Assembly (NCBI RefSeq): GCF_018130545.1 | Contig: NZ_JAFCKF010000002.1 | Span: 992,001-1,056,000, forward strand | DNA: 64,000 nucleotides | Source of the DNA: Bradyrhizobium tropiciagri | GTDB taxonomy: Bacteria; Pseudomonadota; Alphaproteobacteria; Rhizobiales; Xanthobacteraceae | Direction: 5' to 3' | Part shown: one piece after another, positions 18,787 to 27,682 of the stretch | How the letters are laid out: the number at the start of each line of letters is the position of its first letter | Position numbering within the stretch: the first letter of the stretch is position 1 | Position numbers and translations under genes: made by a program | Notes under the pieces: generated by a model | Databases searched by the model: none | What the model was told of the DNA's origin: nothing | The model's input: the letters and a program-made list of their open reading frames with translations, nothing else

Positions 18787-19524
18787 TCAAATCATGGCCA
18801 TCCCACCGTTGACGTGAATCGTCTGTCCGGTGACGTAGGCGGCCTCGTTGGAGGCCAGATAGACGGCCGCCGCAGCGATATCCTCGGGCGTTCCAAGCCG
18901 CGCCGCAGGAACCTTCGCCAGGATGGCTTCACGCTGCTTGTCGTTCAGCGCGTCGGTCATCGGCGTCTTGATGAAGCCGGGTGCGATGCAGTTGGCGGTC
19001 ACGCCGCGCTTGGCGTATTCGGCGCCCAGCGTCTTGATCAGGCCAATGATGCCGGCCTTCGACGCGGTGTAATTGCCCTGCCCCGGATTGCCGGTGACGC
19101 CGACGATCGAGGTGATCGCGATGATGCGGCCAAAGCGCTTGCGCATCATCAATTTGGTCGCCGCACGTGCGAGGCGGAAGGTCGCGGTCAGGTTCACCGC
19201 AATCACGTCATCCCAATCCTCGTCGCGCAGCTGCACGAACAGATTGTCGCGGGTGATGCCGGCATTCGCGATCAGGATGTCGACCTGGCCCATCGCAGCT
19301 TCCGCCGCCGGCACCAGCGCCTCGACATCATCCTTGCTGGAGAGATTGCACGGCAGCACATGAACGCGCTCGCCGAGCTTGGCCGCGAAGCCGTCCAGTA
19401 CCTCGCGCCGCGTCCCCGAAATCGCAACGGTGGCACCCTGCGCGTGCAGCGCCTGCGCGATCGCGCCGCCGATTCCGCCGGTGGCGCCCGTGACGAGCGC
19501 CGTCTTGCCAGTCAGATCAAACAT
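18787..19524 (-). CDS. fabG: 3-oxoacyl-ACP reductase
   Basis: An NADPH-dependent reductase of the fatty acid cycle, 245 residues. Cofactor motif TGATGGIGG is at 12-20, NAG at 87-89, and the catalytic residues are S139, Y152 and K156 (YTASK). Start ATG 19524 has GGAG seven bases upstream and gives the exact family N-terminus MFDLTGKTALVTG. The frame stays open further upstream but overlaps fabD. It lies 20 bp after fabD. Confidence 0.95.
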   Translation of the reverse strand: MFDLTGKTALVTGATGGIGGAIAQALHAQGATVAISGTRREVLDGFAAKLGERVHVLPCNLSSKDDVEALVPAAEAAMGQVDILIANAGITRDNLFVQLRDEDWDDVIAVNLTATFRLARAATKLMMRKRFGRIIAITSIVGVTGNPGQGNYTASKAGIIGLIKTLGAEYAKRGVTANCIAPGFIKTPMTDALNDKQREAILAKVPAARLGTPEDIAAAAVYLASNEAAYVTGQTIHVNGGMAMI

Positions 19525-19544
19525 CGAATTCTCCTTCCGGCTCT

Positions 19545-20498
19545 TTACGCCGACGCTGCCAGCGCATCCTTGGCTGCAGCAATATCGTTCGGACCGCCGA
19601 CGGAGACGCCGACCGCGCCATCGGCAATGCGCTTGACGAGGCCGCTCAGCACCTTGCCGGCGCCGATCTCGAAGAACCGCGTCACGCCCTGTCCGGCCAT
19701 ATAGCCAACCGACTCGCGCCAACGAACCGTGCCCGTGACCTGTTCGACCAGGCGGCGGCGGATCTCGTCGGGATCAGTAATCGCCGAGGCCAGCACGTTG
19801 GAAACCAGCGGCGACGCGGGCGCCTTGATGGTGACGCCGGCCAGCGCCTCTGCCATCGCATCGGCCGCCGGCTGCATCAGCTTGCAGTGGAACGGGGCCG
19901 ACACCGGCAGCAGCATCGCGCGTTTTGCCCCTTTGGTCTTGGCGATCTCAACCGCGCGGTCGACGGCGGCCTTGTCGCCGGAGACCACCACCTGGCCACC
20001 GCCATTGTCGTTGGCGGCCTGGCAGACCTGGCCCTGCGCAGCCTCGTTGGCGACGGCGACCGCGGCCTCATAATCGAGGCCGAGCAGCGCGGCCATCGCA
20101 CCGACGCCGACCGGCACCGCCTTCTGCATGGCAAGGCCGCGGGTGCGTAGCAGCCGCGCGGTATCGCTGACGGTCAGGCTGCCGGCGGCGGCCAGCGCCG
20201 AGTATTCGCCGAGCGAGTGCCCGGCGACGAAGGCGGCGTTGCGGCTCACCGAGAAGCCGGCCTCGCTCTCCAGCACGCGCAGCGTGGCGATCGAGACCGC
20301 CATCAGCGCCGGCTGGGCATTTTCGGTCAGTTGCAGCGTCTCGCCCGGACCATCCCAGATGATCGCGGTCAGCTTCTCGCCGAGCGCTGCATCGACCTCG
20401 TCGAACACCGCCTTGGCGACCGGAAAGGCGTCGGCCAGGGCCTTGCCCATGCCAACCGCCTGCGAGCCCTGCCCGGGAAACGTAAATGCTGCCGTCAT
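19545..20498 (-). CDS. fabD: malonyl-CoA-ACP transacylase
   Basis: Transfers malonyl from CoA to ACP, supplying the elongation cycle. The 317-residue protein has FPGQGSQAVGMG at 7-18, the nucleophile S95 in GHSLGEYSALAAAG, and the active-site H204 in VSAPFHCKLM. First gene of the fabD-fabG unit on the minus strand, with acpP and fabF following. The 221 bp upstream spacer to the desaturase stop should contain its promoter; no clear element was identified. Confidence 0.95.
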   Translation of the reverse strand: MTAAFTFPGQGSQAVGMGKALADAFPVAKAVFDEVDAALGEKLTAIIWDGPGETLQLTENAQPALMAVSIATLRVLESEAGFSVSRNAAFVAGHSLGEYSALAAAGSLTVSDTARLLRTRGLAMQKAVPVGVGAMAALLGLDYEAAVAVANEAAQGQVCQAANDNGGGQVVVSGDKAAVDRAVEIAKTKGAKRAMLLPVSAPFHCKLMQPAADAMAEALAGVTIKAPASPLVSNVLASAITDPDEIRRRLVEQVTGTVRWRESVGYMAGQGVTRFFEIGAGKVLSGLVKRIADGAVGVSVGGPNDIAAAKDALAASA

Positions 20499-20719
20499 CG
20501 GCGATCCCTACCTTGTTGAGCGTGATCCCCGCGCAAGCGCCTCGCCTGCCGCAGGGGAAAACGGTATCCGCGTCGCGCGATGCGCGCCACAGCGGGTCCG
20601 GGCCAATCCCTTACAACCAAGCCTTGCAACCGGCTCCAGACCGGGCCGTAAGACACTGATGGGGGGCGCGCTGTCAAGCCGCGCGGCAGGAACCCTGGGG
20701 ATGCCGGACGGGTTCGGCC

Positions 20720-21745
20720 CTAAAATCCGCCGGCATTCTGGTCGGCGTTAACCTTGCCCCCGGCCCGCGCCCGGCGGGCGCTGTTGACCAGCTGGCCCGG
20801 GCGGTCCTCGTGGGCGGGCCTGGCAGTCGCCAGCCGCAGCACGGCGGCGTAGCCCGGCTGCACCTCCATCCGCTCGGCATAGCGGCTTCCGCTGAGGATA
20901 CGGTGGACGCGCGGCAGGTTGTAGCAGGGCACGTAGAACAGCAGGTGATGCTCGAGGTGATAGTTCACGTAATACGGCGCGATGAACAGCCGTTCGAGGA
21001 TATTGGCCCGCGTGGTGCGGGTATTGCGCAAGGGATCGGAGCTGTCGGGCACGACGGCATGTTCGGCGATGTTGCGGATCCGCGTGATCACCATCATCCA
21101 GGTCAAGAGCGGCACCAGCCATAGCAGCGGATAGGCCCACCACACGCCGGCGACGGCGAGGCCAAAGAACAGCACCGCGTTGGTGACGCATTGCGGCCCG
21201 AGCTTCTGCCAGAAGTTTGCGGCGCGCCGCGACAGCGGCCACTCCTTCGGCCCGATCGCATTGAGCAGCTGCGCCTTGCGTTGCTGGTAGCCGGTCTGTC
21301 CGGTGATGTCGCGGAGGAATTTCCGGCGGTAGCTCAGCTTCGTGATCGGAAACGGCGCCGACAGCACCAGATCCGGATCATCCTCCTGCTGCGTCCGCGC
21401 GTGATGTTGCAGATGATAGCGGCGATAGCCGCGGGTTTCCGCGAAGATCGGATAGGCACAGAACCATTGGCTCAGCGTGAGATTGGTTGTCTCGTCCGCC
21501 GAGAGACAGCCGTGCGCGCCGTCATGCATCAGGATCGCAAGCCCGAGCTGGCGCGAGCCGATGATCGCGACCGCAAGCAGATAGGTCAGCGGATTGGGCC
21601 ACCATGCGACCAGCGCGATCGCACCGATGATCAGTACCCAGGCATGCGCGATCAGCGCCACGCCCTTCCACGTCGTGCGCTCGCGCACGGACACCAGTTC
21701 GTCTTCGGTCAGGAAATCGCGGGCTCGCATGCGCAGCGCGGTCAT
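20720..21745 (-). CDS. membrane fatty acid desaturase
   Basis: A 341-residue integral-membrane di-iron desaturase. The three histidine boxes are visible: HDGAH (about 93-97), HLQHH (about 130-134) and HLEHH (about 264-268). They are separated by hydrophobic pairs (GVALIAHAWVLIIGAIALVAWW, VTNAVLFFGLAVAGVWWAYPLLWLVPLLTW). Its ATG overlaps the TetR stop by 4 bp (ATGA), so it is translationally coupled to that regulator. The acyl substrate and double-bond position are not evident. A link with membrane lipid adjustment is inferred. Confidence 0.88.
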   Translation of the reverse strand: MTALRMRARDFLTEDELVSVRERTTWKGVALIAHAWVLIIGAIALVAWWPNPLTYLLAVAIIGSRQLGLAILMHDGAHGCLSADETTNLTLSQWFCAYPIFAETRGYRRYHLQHHARTQQEDDPDLVLSAPFPITKLSYRRKFLRDITGQTGYQQRKAQLLNAIGPKEWPLSRRAANFWQKLGPQCVTNAVLFFGLAVAGVWWAYPLLWLVPLLTWMMVITRIRNIAEHAVVPDSSDPLRNTRTTRANILERLFIAPYYVNYHLEHHLLFYVPCYNLPRVHRILSGSRYAERMEVQPGYAAVLRLATARPAHEDRPGQLVNSARRARAGGKVNADQNAGGF

Positions 21746-22446
21746 GAGCTGGTCTCCCCGTCCGTTGAAGTGCTGTGATCGCTGACCAGCCGCAGGCGCG
21801 TCGTGTCAGCAGCCGGTGTCGATGTTGCCTGCTCGCCGAGTGCGCGCAGCAATTCGCGGCACATCTCCTCGGCGCCGCGGCCCATCGCAAAACCCTCGAC
21901 GATCACGCCAATCGCAATCGCCCAAAAGCGCCGCGAGCTCTCCTCGGGCGCGCGCAGCGATCGCCAGCCATGGCGTTCGACCTGGCCCGCATAGGCCCGC
22001 GCGCCCTCGCTGTGCAGGCGCTCGATGGTGCGCTCGACCAGCGGCGCGAGATCCTGCCGGCGCCGCGTCAGCGTCAGGGCCTCGGCGAAGAAGGCGACCG
22101 TGTCGGTCGCGGTCACGGTCTCGGCCAAAGCGCGGGTGTATTCGCGCGGCGTGTGGGCCTTCAGGGCGGCCTGCTCGGTCGCGCGCGCAAGATAGAGCAT
22201 GTCGCGGCTGGCGGCTTCGACGAACAGCGCTTCCTTGGTGCGGAAGTAATAGGTGATCTGGCTCGGGAAGGCGTCCGCGGCCGCGGCGATATCGGAGATC
22301 GAGGTGCCCGACAGCCCGCGCTCCTTGAACAGGCGACTGGCGGCATCGAGCAACAACGAGCGCATCTTGCGCCCCGCCGACCGTGTCGCGCGGACCGCAT
22401 GCTTCGGATCGGGCGCTGACGTGCCGCTCGCGGTCTCCGAACCCAT
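21742..22446 (-). CDS. TetR/AcrR family regulator of the desaturase
   Basis: A 234-residue TetR-type repressor. The N-terminal helix-turn-helix is at about 30-75 (LLDAASRLFKERGLSGTSISDIAAAADAFPSQITYYFRTKEALF). The ligand-binding helical domain follows. The start 22446 has GGGAGGACG upstream; ORF extension to 22482 enters the operator. It is translationally coupled to a fatty acid desaturase, and a perfect palindrome sits just upstream. Autoregulation together with control of the desaturase is inferred; the ligand could be an acyl-CoA. Confidence 0.87.
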   Translation of the reverse strand: MGSETASGTSAPDPKHAVRATRSAGRKMRSLLLDAASRLFKERGLSGTSISDIAAAADAFPSQITYYFRTKEALFVEAASRDMLYLARATEQAALKAHTPREYTRALAETVTATDTVAFFAEALTLTRRRQDLAPLVERTIERLHSEGARAYAGQVERHGWRSLRAPEESSRRFWAIAIGVIVEGFAMGRGAEEMCRELLRALGEQATSTPAADTTRLRLVSDHSTSTDGETSS

Positions 22447-22466
22447 CGATCGTCCTCCCGAATATA

Positions 22467-22483
22467 TTTGTATGACATACAAA
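22467..22483. promoter_or_regulatory. TetR operator candidate
   Basis: TTTGTATGACATACAAA is a perfect 8 bp inverted repeat around one base, 20 bp upstream of the TetR start. Position and symmetry suit an autoregulatory site for the TetR-desaturase operon. Confidence 0.6.
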
Positions 22484-22581
22484 CAAAGAAATCAACATGG
22501 AACCGGGCTAAGTTGTGCCGGACGGCCCGGCAGGCTAGGTCTTCCCTGCAAATCCGGAGGCCGAGGCCCCGCCGCGGACCC

Positions 22582-22609
22582 TTGCTTTCGCGGCCAAAAT
22601 CCGTATAAG
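22582..22609 (+). promoter_or_regulatory. sigma-70-type promoter for rpsF operon
   Basis: TTGCTT at 22582-22587 and TATAAG at 22604-22609 are separated by 16 bases, about 190 bp upstream of the rpsF ATG. The intervening leader (22615-22796) has no good ORF and may form a structured 5' untranslated region. Assigned by motif only. Confidence 0.45.
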
Positions 22610-22796
22610 CGCGCCATTCGTGGGCTCCGGCCGGGAGCTGAACGGACGGTCTCAGCAAACTCACTTGTTGATTTTGATGTGGCAGGGCCAGTCGGCCCGT
22701 CGTCCCGTGCTCCCGCCTTCTGAGCAGCTCGAGTCCTTTCCGAAGGTCTCGAAGGGCTTGTCGCCGGAAACCGCGCCAACACAGGAAAGGACAACC

Positions 22797-23264
22797 ATGC
22801 CTCTTTATGAGCATGTTTTTCTCGCGCGTCAGGATGCGAGCACCCAGCAGGTGGATGAACTGACGGCCCAGATGACGGGCATCGTCGAACAGGGCGGCGG
22901 CAAGGTCACCAAGACCGAGAGCTGGGGCGTGCGCTCCCTCACCTACCGCATGAACAAGAACCGCAAGGCGCATTTCGTGCTGATGAACATCGACGCTCCG
23001 TCGGCTGTCGTCACCGAGATCGAGCGCCAGGAGCGGATCAACGAAGACGTCATCCGTTACCTGACCGTGCGCGTCGAAGAGCACGAGGAAGGCCCGTCCG
23101 CGATGATGCGCAAGGCCGACCGCGATCGCGAGCGCGATGACCGTGGTGGTGGCTTCCGTGGCGACCGCGAAGGCGGTTTCCGTGGTGACCGCGAAGGTGG
23201 TGGTTTCCGTGGCGACCGTGGCCCGCGCCGTCCGCGCGAAGAAGAAGCTGCGACCGAGGAGTAA
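22797..23264 (+). CDS. rpsF: 30S ribosomal protein S6
   Basis: S6 binds S18 on the 30S platform. The 155-residue protein starts [15 protein letters not shown], the normal opening, and has the RRM-like core to about residue 100 ([26 protein letters not shown]). It then has a long charged tail with repeated GGFRGDRE units (about 120-145) ending in acidic residues. Start ATG 22797 follows AGGAAAGG; the frame is open upstream but the leader is not protein-like. Leads the rpsF-rpsR-DUF2232-rplI cluster, with rpsR 6 bp downstream. Confidence 0.96.
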   Translation: MPLYEHVFLARQDASTQQVDELTAQMTGIVEQGGGKVTKTESWGVRSLTYRMNKNRKAHFVLMNIDAPSAVVTEIERQERINEDVIRYLTVRVEEHEEGPSAMMRKADRDRERDDRGGGFRGDREGGFRGDREGGGFRGDRGPRRPREEEAATEE

Positions 23265-23270
23265 TGAATC

Positions 23271-23510
23271 ATGGCTGATGCTGGTGCCCGCCGTCCGTTT
23301 TTCCGTCGTCGCAAGTCCTGCCCGTTCACGGGCGCGAATGCGCCGAAGATCGACTACAAGGATTCCAAGCTGCTGATGCGTTACGTCTCCGAGCGCGGCA
23401 AGATCGTGCCGAGCCGCATCACGGCCGTGTCCGCCAAGAAGCAGCGTGAGCTCGCCCGCGCCATCAAGCGCGCGCGCTTCCTCGGCCTGCTGCCCTACGT
23501 GATCCGCTAA
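23271..23510 (+). CDS. rpsR: 30S ribosomal protein S18
   Basis: A 79-residue S18 with the family core [39 protein letters not shown] (about 11-49) and a basic C-terminus ([16 protein letters not shown]). It binds 16S rRNA with S6. The start lies 6 bp after rpsF, so the two are cotranscribed. A strong hairpin follows the stop. Confidence 0.97.
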   Translation: MADAGARRPFFRRRKSCPFTGANAPKIDYKDSKLLMRYVSERGKIVPSRITAVSAKKQRELARAIKRARFLGLLPYVIR

Positions 23511-23517
23511 TCGTTTC

Positions 23518-23543
23518 CGGCCGGCGGCATACGCCGCCGGCCG
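23518..23543 (+). terminator. GC hairpin between rpsR and DUF2232 gene
   Basis: CGGCCGGCGGC pairs perfectly with GCCGCCGGCCG around ATAC, starting 8 bp after the rpsR stop. No U-run follows, so it may stabilise the rpsF-rpsR message 3' end or attenuate read-through instead of stopping it fully. Confidence 0.55.
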
Positions 23544-23636
23544 CTCATTCTCATAAGGCTTCCGGGTCGTCCGGTCGCCGATGGTTGGGGTTCTCAAAGC
23601 AGGACCCCTAACCGCTCAAAGGGGGCGGGACAGCTG

Positions 23637-24602
23637 ATGATCGGAATATTCACCGTTGCACTTGCAGCCGGCGCCGCGTCGGCACTGATGTTCGCCTCGA
23701 TCAGTTCGGGCGCGGCAATCTCGATATTGCTGTTCTATCTCGCACCGCTGCCGATCATGGTGGCGGCGCTCGGCTGGGGCCCCCTCGCCGCTGCCATCGG
23801 CGGTGTCGGTGCGGCGTCCGTGCTCGGCGCGATCTTCGGACTTCCCTACAGCATCGCATTTGCCATGATGGTCGCCGTGCCCGGCTGGTGGCTCGGCCAT
23901 CTCGCGCTGCTCGGACGGCCGAGCGCTACGGGCGATAGCGCCACCCAGCAGCCGCCTGCGTTCGAATGGTATCCCGTCGGCCGCATCCTGCTCTGGATTA
24001 CAGGTTTCGCGATCATCACGACGACCGCCGCGCTGCTCACGCTCGGCACCGATACCGACACGATCACCGGCACGTTGCGGCGTGGCCTGCTCAGGATGCT
24101 CAGCGCCGGCGAGCAGGGCCAACCCAGCGGAGAAATCGAACGGCTGGTCGACGTCCTGGTGATCTTCGCGCCGCTCGCGGCAACGGTCATCGCAATGGTC
24201 ACGCTGACGCTGAACCTGTGGCTCGCCGGCAAGATCACCCAGACCTCCGGGCGATTGAACCGGCCGTGGCCGGAGCTCCGCAGCACGGCGCTCCCTGCCA
24301 TGACGCTGGTCGCGCTGCTGGTGGCGACAGCGTTCAGCTTCGTCGGCGGCATGCTGGCACTGCTGGCGCAGATCGTCACGATGGCGCTCGTGATCACCTA
24401 TGCACTGGTCGGCTTCGCAGTGCTGCACACGCTGACGCTGTCGCTCGCCAATCGCGGCCTCTGGCTCGGCGGCATCTACGCCGTCGTCGTCATGTTCGGC
24501 TGGCCAATCATTGCAATTTTCGCGCTCGGCATCGCCGACGCGGTGTTCGGACTGCGCCAACGCTATCTGCAGACACGGCCGCCGCCGTTGCCCGCGGAGT
24601 GA
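23637..24602 (+). CDS. DUF2232 multi-pass membrane protein
   Basis: A 321-residue integral membrane protein of the DUF2232 type. About eight hydrophobic segments can be traced: 2-20, 29-50, 55-90, 115-140, 180-205, 222-245, 250-275 and 280-305. No catalytic motif stands out. The location between rpsR and rplI is conserved in alphaproteobacteria. Function unknown; B. subtilis relatives (YybS) also lie next to rplI. Confidence 0.85.
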   Translation: MIGIFTVALAAGAASALMFASISSGAAISILLFYLAPLPIMVAALGWGPLAAAIGGVGAASVLGAIFGLPYSIAFAMMVAVPGWWLGHLALLGRPSATGDSATQQPPAFEWYPVGRILLWITGFAIITTTAALLTLGTDTDTITGTLRRGLLRMLSAGEQGQPSGEIERLVDVLVIFAPLAATVIAMVTLTLNLWLAGKITQTSGRLNRPWPELRSTALPAMTLVALLVATAFSFVGGMLALLAQIVTMALVITYALVGFAVLHTLTLSLANRGLWLGGIYAVVVMFGWPIIAIFALGIADAVFGLRQRYLQTRPPPLPAE

Positions 24603-24654
24603 AATTCGATCCAACCACTTAAACCGATACTTAGCATCTCAAAGGAGAACGAAA

Positions 24655-25257
24655 ATGGAAGTCATTCTGCTCGAACGCGTTGCCAAGCTTGGCCAGATGG
24701 GCGAAGTCGTGCGCGTCAAGGACGGGTTCGCCCGCAATTTCCTTCTGAAGCGCGGCAAGGCGCTGCGCGCCACCGAGGCGAACCGCGCCAAGTATGACGG
24801 CATGAAGGCCGAGCTCGAGGCCAACAACATCAAGGCCAAGGGCGAAGCCGCCGTGGTCGCCGAGAAGATCGACGGCCGTGACATCATCATCATCCGCCAG
24901 GCCTCCGAGTCCGGCCAGCTGTTCGGCTCGGTCACGGTGCGCGACATCGTCACTGCGCTCGCCGCCGACGGCGTCACCGTTGCCCGTCCGCAGGTCTGGC
25001 TCGACTCGCCGATCAAGGTGATCGGCGCGCAGAAGGTCACGATCGCGGTTCACCCCGAGGTCGAGACCAGCGTCACCGTGACGGTCGCCCGCTCCGCCGA
25101 AGAAGCCGAGCGCATCAAGCGCGGCGAGGACATCTCGACCCGTCAGGAAGACCAGGACGCCGCCGCCGAGGCGCTCGCCGCCGCCGGCGAGTTCTTCGAT
25201 CCGGAAGCCCAGCACGACGACGAAGCCGCGCCGGCTCCGGCCGCCGAAGAGAAGTAA
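24655..25257 (+). CDS. rplI: 50S ribosomal protein L9
   Basis: A 200-residue L9. The N-terminal rRNA-binding domain has the signature [34 protein letters not shown] (3-36). A long helix (40-75) joins it to the C-terminal domain (about 80-150). A further acidic Ala/Glu-rich tail (170-200) goes beyond the E. coli length, as in other alphaproteobacteria. Start ATG 24655 is preceded by AAAGGAGAACGAAA. Last gene of the cluster, closed by a terminator. Confidence 0.97.
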   Translation: MEVILLERVAKLGQMGEVVRVKDGFARNFLLKRGKALRATEANRAKYDGMKAELEANNIKAKGEAAVVAEKIDGRDIIIIRQASESGQLFGSVTVRDIVTALAADGVTVARPQVWLDSPIKVIGAQKVTIAVHPEVETSVTVTVARSAEEAERIKRGEDISTRQEDQDAAAEALAAAGEFFDPEAQHDDEAAPAPAAEEK

Positions 25258-25283
25258 GCTTCTCGCCATCGCTCGATCGACTG

Positions 25284-25310
25284 AAGCCCGGCCCTCATCA
25301 GGCCGGGCTT
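25284..25310. terminator. bidirectional terminator after rplI
   Basis: AAGCCCGGCC and GGCCGGGCTT form a perfect 10 bp stem with a 7-base loop, followed by TTGG on the plus strand and preceded by CTG. It lies between the convergent rplI and thioesterase genes; the thioesterase stop (25298-25300) is in the loop. Confidence 0.75.
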
Positions 25311-25759
25311 TGGATTCGTGCCGCCGCCTGGTCGTCGAGCATGGCGATCGATGCGAGCGCGGTCGCGGTGTGCTTCTCCTTGCCGTCGATAAGGCAGAAC
25401 ACGTCGGCTGCGACCACGGCGACCTGACGTCCCGGCTTGATCACCCGTGCCCGGCAGATCAGCCGATCGCCCGACGCCGGCGACAGCAGGTTCAATTTGT
25501 ACTCCGCGGTCAACGCCGGCTGGCCGCGCGACGTCGCCGCCGCGATCGTGGTGGCGTTGTCGACCAGGAACGCCGTCACCCCGCCGTGAAACAGGCCGTG
25601 CTGCTGCAACAGCTCCGGTCGCCGGTCGACCGCGAGCGTGCACGCCCCGCGCGACAGTTCGGCCACCTCAGCACCGACCAAGCCCATGAAGCCCTGGCGG
25701 CCGACATTGTCGCGAATCCGCGTCGCGATCGGCGCAAAGTCCGGATCGATCTCGCTCAT
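25298..25759 (-). CDS. PaaI-family thioesterase (hotdog fold)
   Basis: A 153-residue hotdog-fold acyl-CoA thioesterase-like protein. The motif QHGLFHGGVTAFLVDNATTIAAATS (about 53-77) is the typical HGG active-site helix region. The following strands (TAEYKLNLLSPASGDRLICRARVIKPGRQVAVV) also match the PaaI group. The ATG overlaps the upstream TetR stop by 4 bp, so the two form a coupled pair. Probably hydrolyses an aromatic or short-chain acyl-CoA; the substrate is unknown. Confidence 0.87.
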   Translation of the reverse strand: MSEIDPDFAPIATRIRDNVGRQGFMGLVGAEVAELSRGACTLAVDRRPELLQQHGLFHGGVTAFLVDNATTIAAATSRGQPALTAEYKLNLLSPASGDRLICRARVIKPGRQVAVVAADVFCLIDGKEKHTATALASIAMLDDQAAARIQSPA

Positions 25760-26361
25760 GACGTTCCTCCTGCTCGCTCCGGCGCACCCGGCGCCACCAC
25801 CGCGCGGATCGCGCAGGCGATCAGCGTCTGGACTTGTTCGCGCGGATCGCTGGTGTGGCGGCCCGACAGATAGGCGCGGCAGAAGATCTGCGCCGGCCCG
25901 ATGATCTGACTGAAGAACAGCATTGGACTCATCGGCAGCAATTCGCCGCGCGCGAGCAGCGGTGCGCGCCAGCGCTCGATGCCCTCGGTGAGCCGCGAAT
26001 TCTCGGTGCGCTGCGCGTCGCGCACCTCCTCGCCCCACTCGCTGCGCGAAATCTCGAACAGGAAACGCGCCTCGCGCCTCGAGGTCACGACCCAATCGAG
26101 ATGGGCGTGGATCAGCCGCGCGACGCCTTCGCTGGCGCCGTGCGCGTCATCGACGGAGGTGATGATCGCGGCGTGATAGGCCTGCAGGATTTCCAGGAAC
26201 AGGGTTCCAGCGAGCTCCTTCTTCGAGGTGAAGAAGTGGAAGAAGCTGCCGTTGGACGCACGGGCACGGGAGCGGATCTCGGCCACCGTGGCACCGTCGA
26301 AGCCGTCGCGGTCGAACACCGCCAGTCCCGCCGCCAGCAGATCGTCGCGTGCCGTGCTCAC
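25756..26361 (-). CDS. TetR family transcriptional regulator
   Basis: A 201-residue TetR regulator. The DNA-binding domain is at 3-50 (DDLLAAGLAVFDRDGFDGATVAEIRSRARASNGSFFHFFTSKKELA). The helical C-terminal domain is typical in size. It is coupled to the thioesterase gene downstream (ATGA overlap), and an operator-like repeat lies 35-54 bp upstream. It likely represses its own two-gene operon and responds to an acyl-CoA-like ligand (inference). Confidence 0.87.
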   Translation of the reverse strand: MSTARDDLLAAGLAVFDRDGFDGATVAEIRSRARASNGSFFHFFTSKKELAGTLFLEILQAYHAAIITSVDDAHGASEGVARLIHAHLDWVVTSRREARFLFEISRSEWGEEVRDAQRTENSRLTEGIERWRAPLLARGELLPMSPMLFFSQIIGPAQIFCRAYLSGRHTSDPREQVQTLIACAIRAVVAPGAPERAGGTS

Positions 26362-26395
26362 ACCGTCTCCCCGTCGTCGCCTCGCCTAGATCAAC

Positions 26396-26415
26396 ACTCT
26401 AGAGTTTTACTCTAG
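26396..26415. promoter_or_regulatory. TetR operator candidate
   Basis: The sequence contains CTAGAGT (26399-26405) and ACTCTAG (26409-26415) as a 7 bp inverted repeat around TTT. The left half extends to the self-palindrome ACTCTAGAGT. It is 35 bp upstream of the TetR start, in its promoter region. Confidence 0.6.
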
Positions 26416-26468
26416 TGACAGTCAAATGAATACGCCGGACCTCACGGCCCGGCGTTTGCGATTACCGA

Positions 26469-27425
26469 TTACTTCGAGGTCGGAGCTTCCGGCGTACCGG
26501 AGCCCGACGTCGTCGGGGGCGGAGGTGGTGGCGGCGGCGGCGGCGGCGGCGCGGCTGCACTCACCGGCGGTGCAGCGGGTGCCGGTGCGGGGGATGCGGC
26601 AGCGGCAGGCTCAGGTGCCGGCGTGACCTGCGGAACCGGGTCGGAACGCACGGCTGAAGGCTCGCTGCTGCTCTTCGGCGCGTCGAGCTTGGCCGCGTCA
26701 GGCTGGCTGGCGGGCTTCGCCGGCTTCTCGGCCTCACCCTTGTCCTCATGCTTCACAGCCGTCTGGGCCTTCGGCTCGTCACCGGAGGTCTCGCCCTTGG
26801 GCGCCTCCCCCGACTTCGGTTCCTCGACCGGCTTGCCACGGCGGCCATGCTTCTGGCGCGACGGCTTGCCCTCGCTTGCGGCCTGCGGCGGCTGGCCGTC
26901 CTCTGGCTTGGCGCCCTCGGGCGTTTCGGTCGGGCGCGCCATGCGCCGGCCGCGGTGGCCCTGACGACCCTCGCCCGGCGCCTGGGTCAGACCGTCGGCA
27001 TCCGGCTTTGCACCTTCCCTGGCGCCTTCCTGTGGCGCGGCACCCTGACGCTGCCGGCGCGACGGGCGCTCGGAGGCCTGCTCCGGAGGCTGGTTTGCCT
27101 CCTGCCTGCCTTCCCTGCCCTTGGCTCCCTTTGGCTGATCCTTGGCCTGGTAACGCGGGTCGTTAGCACCGTTCGAAATCAGGTAGGACGACAGCACGCC
27201 GGCCATGTCGCTCGACGTGGTGTAATGCTGGCGCAGGAAGCCCGGCAGCGAACCGGCCGGCACGGTCTTCAGCAGACCGCGCGGGCTCTTGTGGCAGGCG
27301 GTGCAGGTGTTTGCGAAAATCTGGGAGGGGCTTTTGCCGGCCTCGAGGTTTTGTGCGCGCACTGACCCGGCCGACAGGCCAATCAGAAGCGTCACCGTCG
27401 CCAGACTGAGGGCTCGGCTCAACAT
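26469..27425 (-). CDS. exported c-type haem protein with Pro-rich tail
   Basis: A 318-residue exported protein. The signal peptide (1-24, ending VRA) is followed by a small c-type domain with the haem site CTACH at 41-45 and a possible axial M74 (SSDMAGVLSSYLIS). From residue 88 to the end it is low complexity: Lys/Glu/Gly/Arg-rich to about 230, then Ala/Pro-rich with a 12-proline run near 295-306. GGAGACTTAAGG precedes the ATG. It is divergent from the cyclopropane synthase gene. Electron transfer is inferred for the head; the role of the tail (cell-wall spanning?) is unknown. Confidence 0.78.
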   Translation of the reverse strand: MLSRALSLATVTLLIGLSAGSVRAQNLEAGKSPSQIFANTCTACHKSPRGLLKTVPAGSLPGFLRQHYTTSSDMAGVLSSYLISNGANDPRYQAKDQPKGAKGREGRQEANQPPEQASERPSRRQRQGAAPQEGAREGAKPDADGLTQAPGEGRQGHRGRRMARPTETPEGAKPEDGQPPQAASEGKPSRQKHGRRGKPVEEPKSGEAPKGETSGDEPKAQTAVKHEDKGEAEKPAKPASQPDAAKLDAPKSSSEPSAVRSDPVPQVTPAPEPAAAASPAPAPAAPPVSAAAPPPPPPPPPPPPTTSGSGTPEAPTSK

Positions 27426-27682
27426 CCTTAAGTCTCCAGATTCCGGAAAATTCGCCGCCTGCGCCTGATGGATCGGCCGCGGCGGTCACCTTTTAGACGA
27501 TTATCGCGCGAATGGAAGCGCGCGCGTGACGCATCCACGCAATTGTCACATTTTGGAATATCGGCTTTGAGCACAACGCAATAGCGCGATCCAATTCCCT
27601 TCCTATGTTTTGTTTGGGGACACATTGGAGTGATCAGCTCCGGTGGTGTCGGTGTGCAGCTTGCCGTTCCGTTGGTGTCTCG

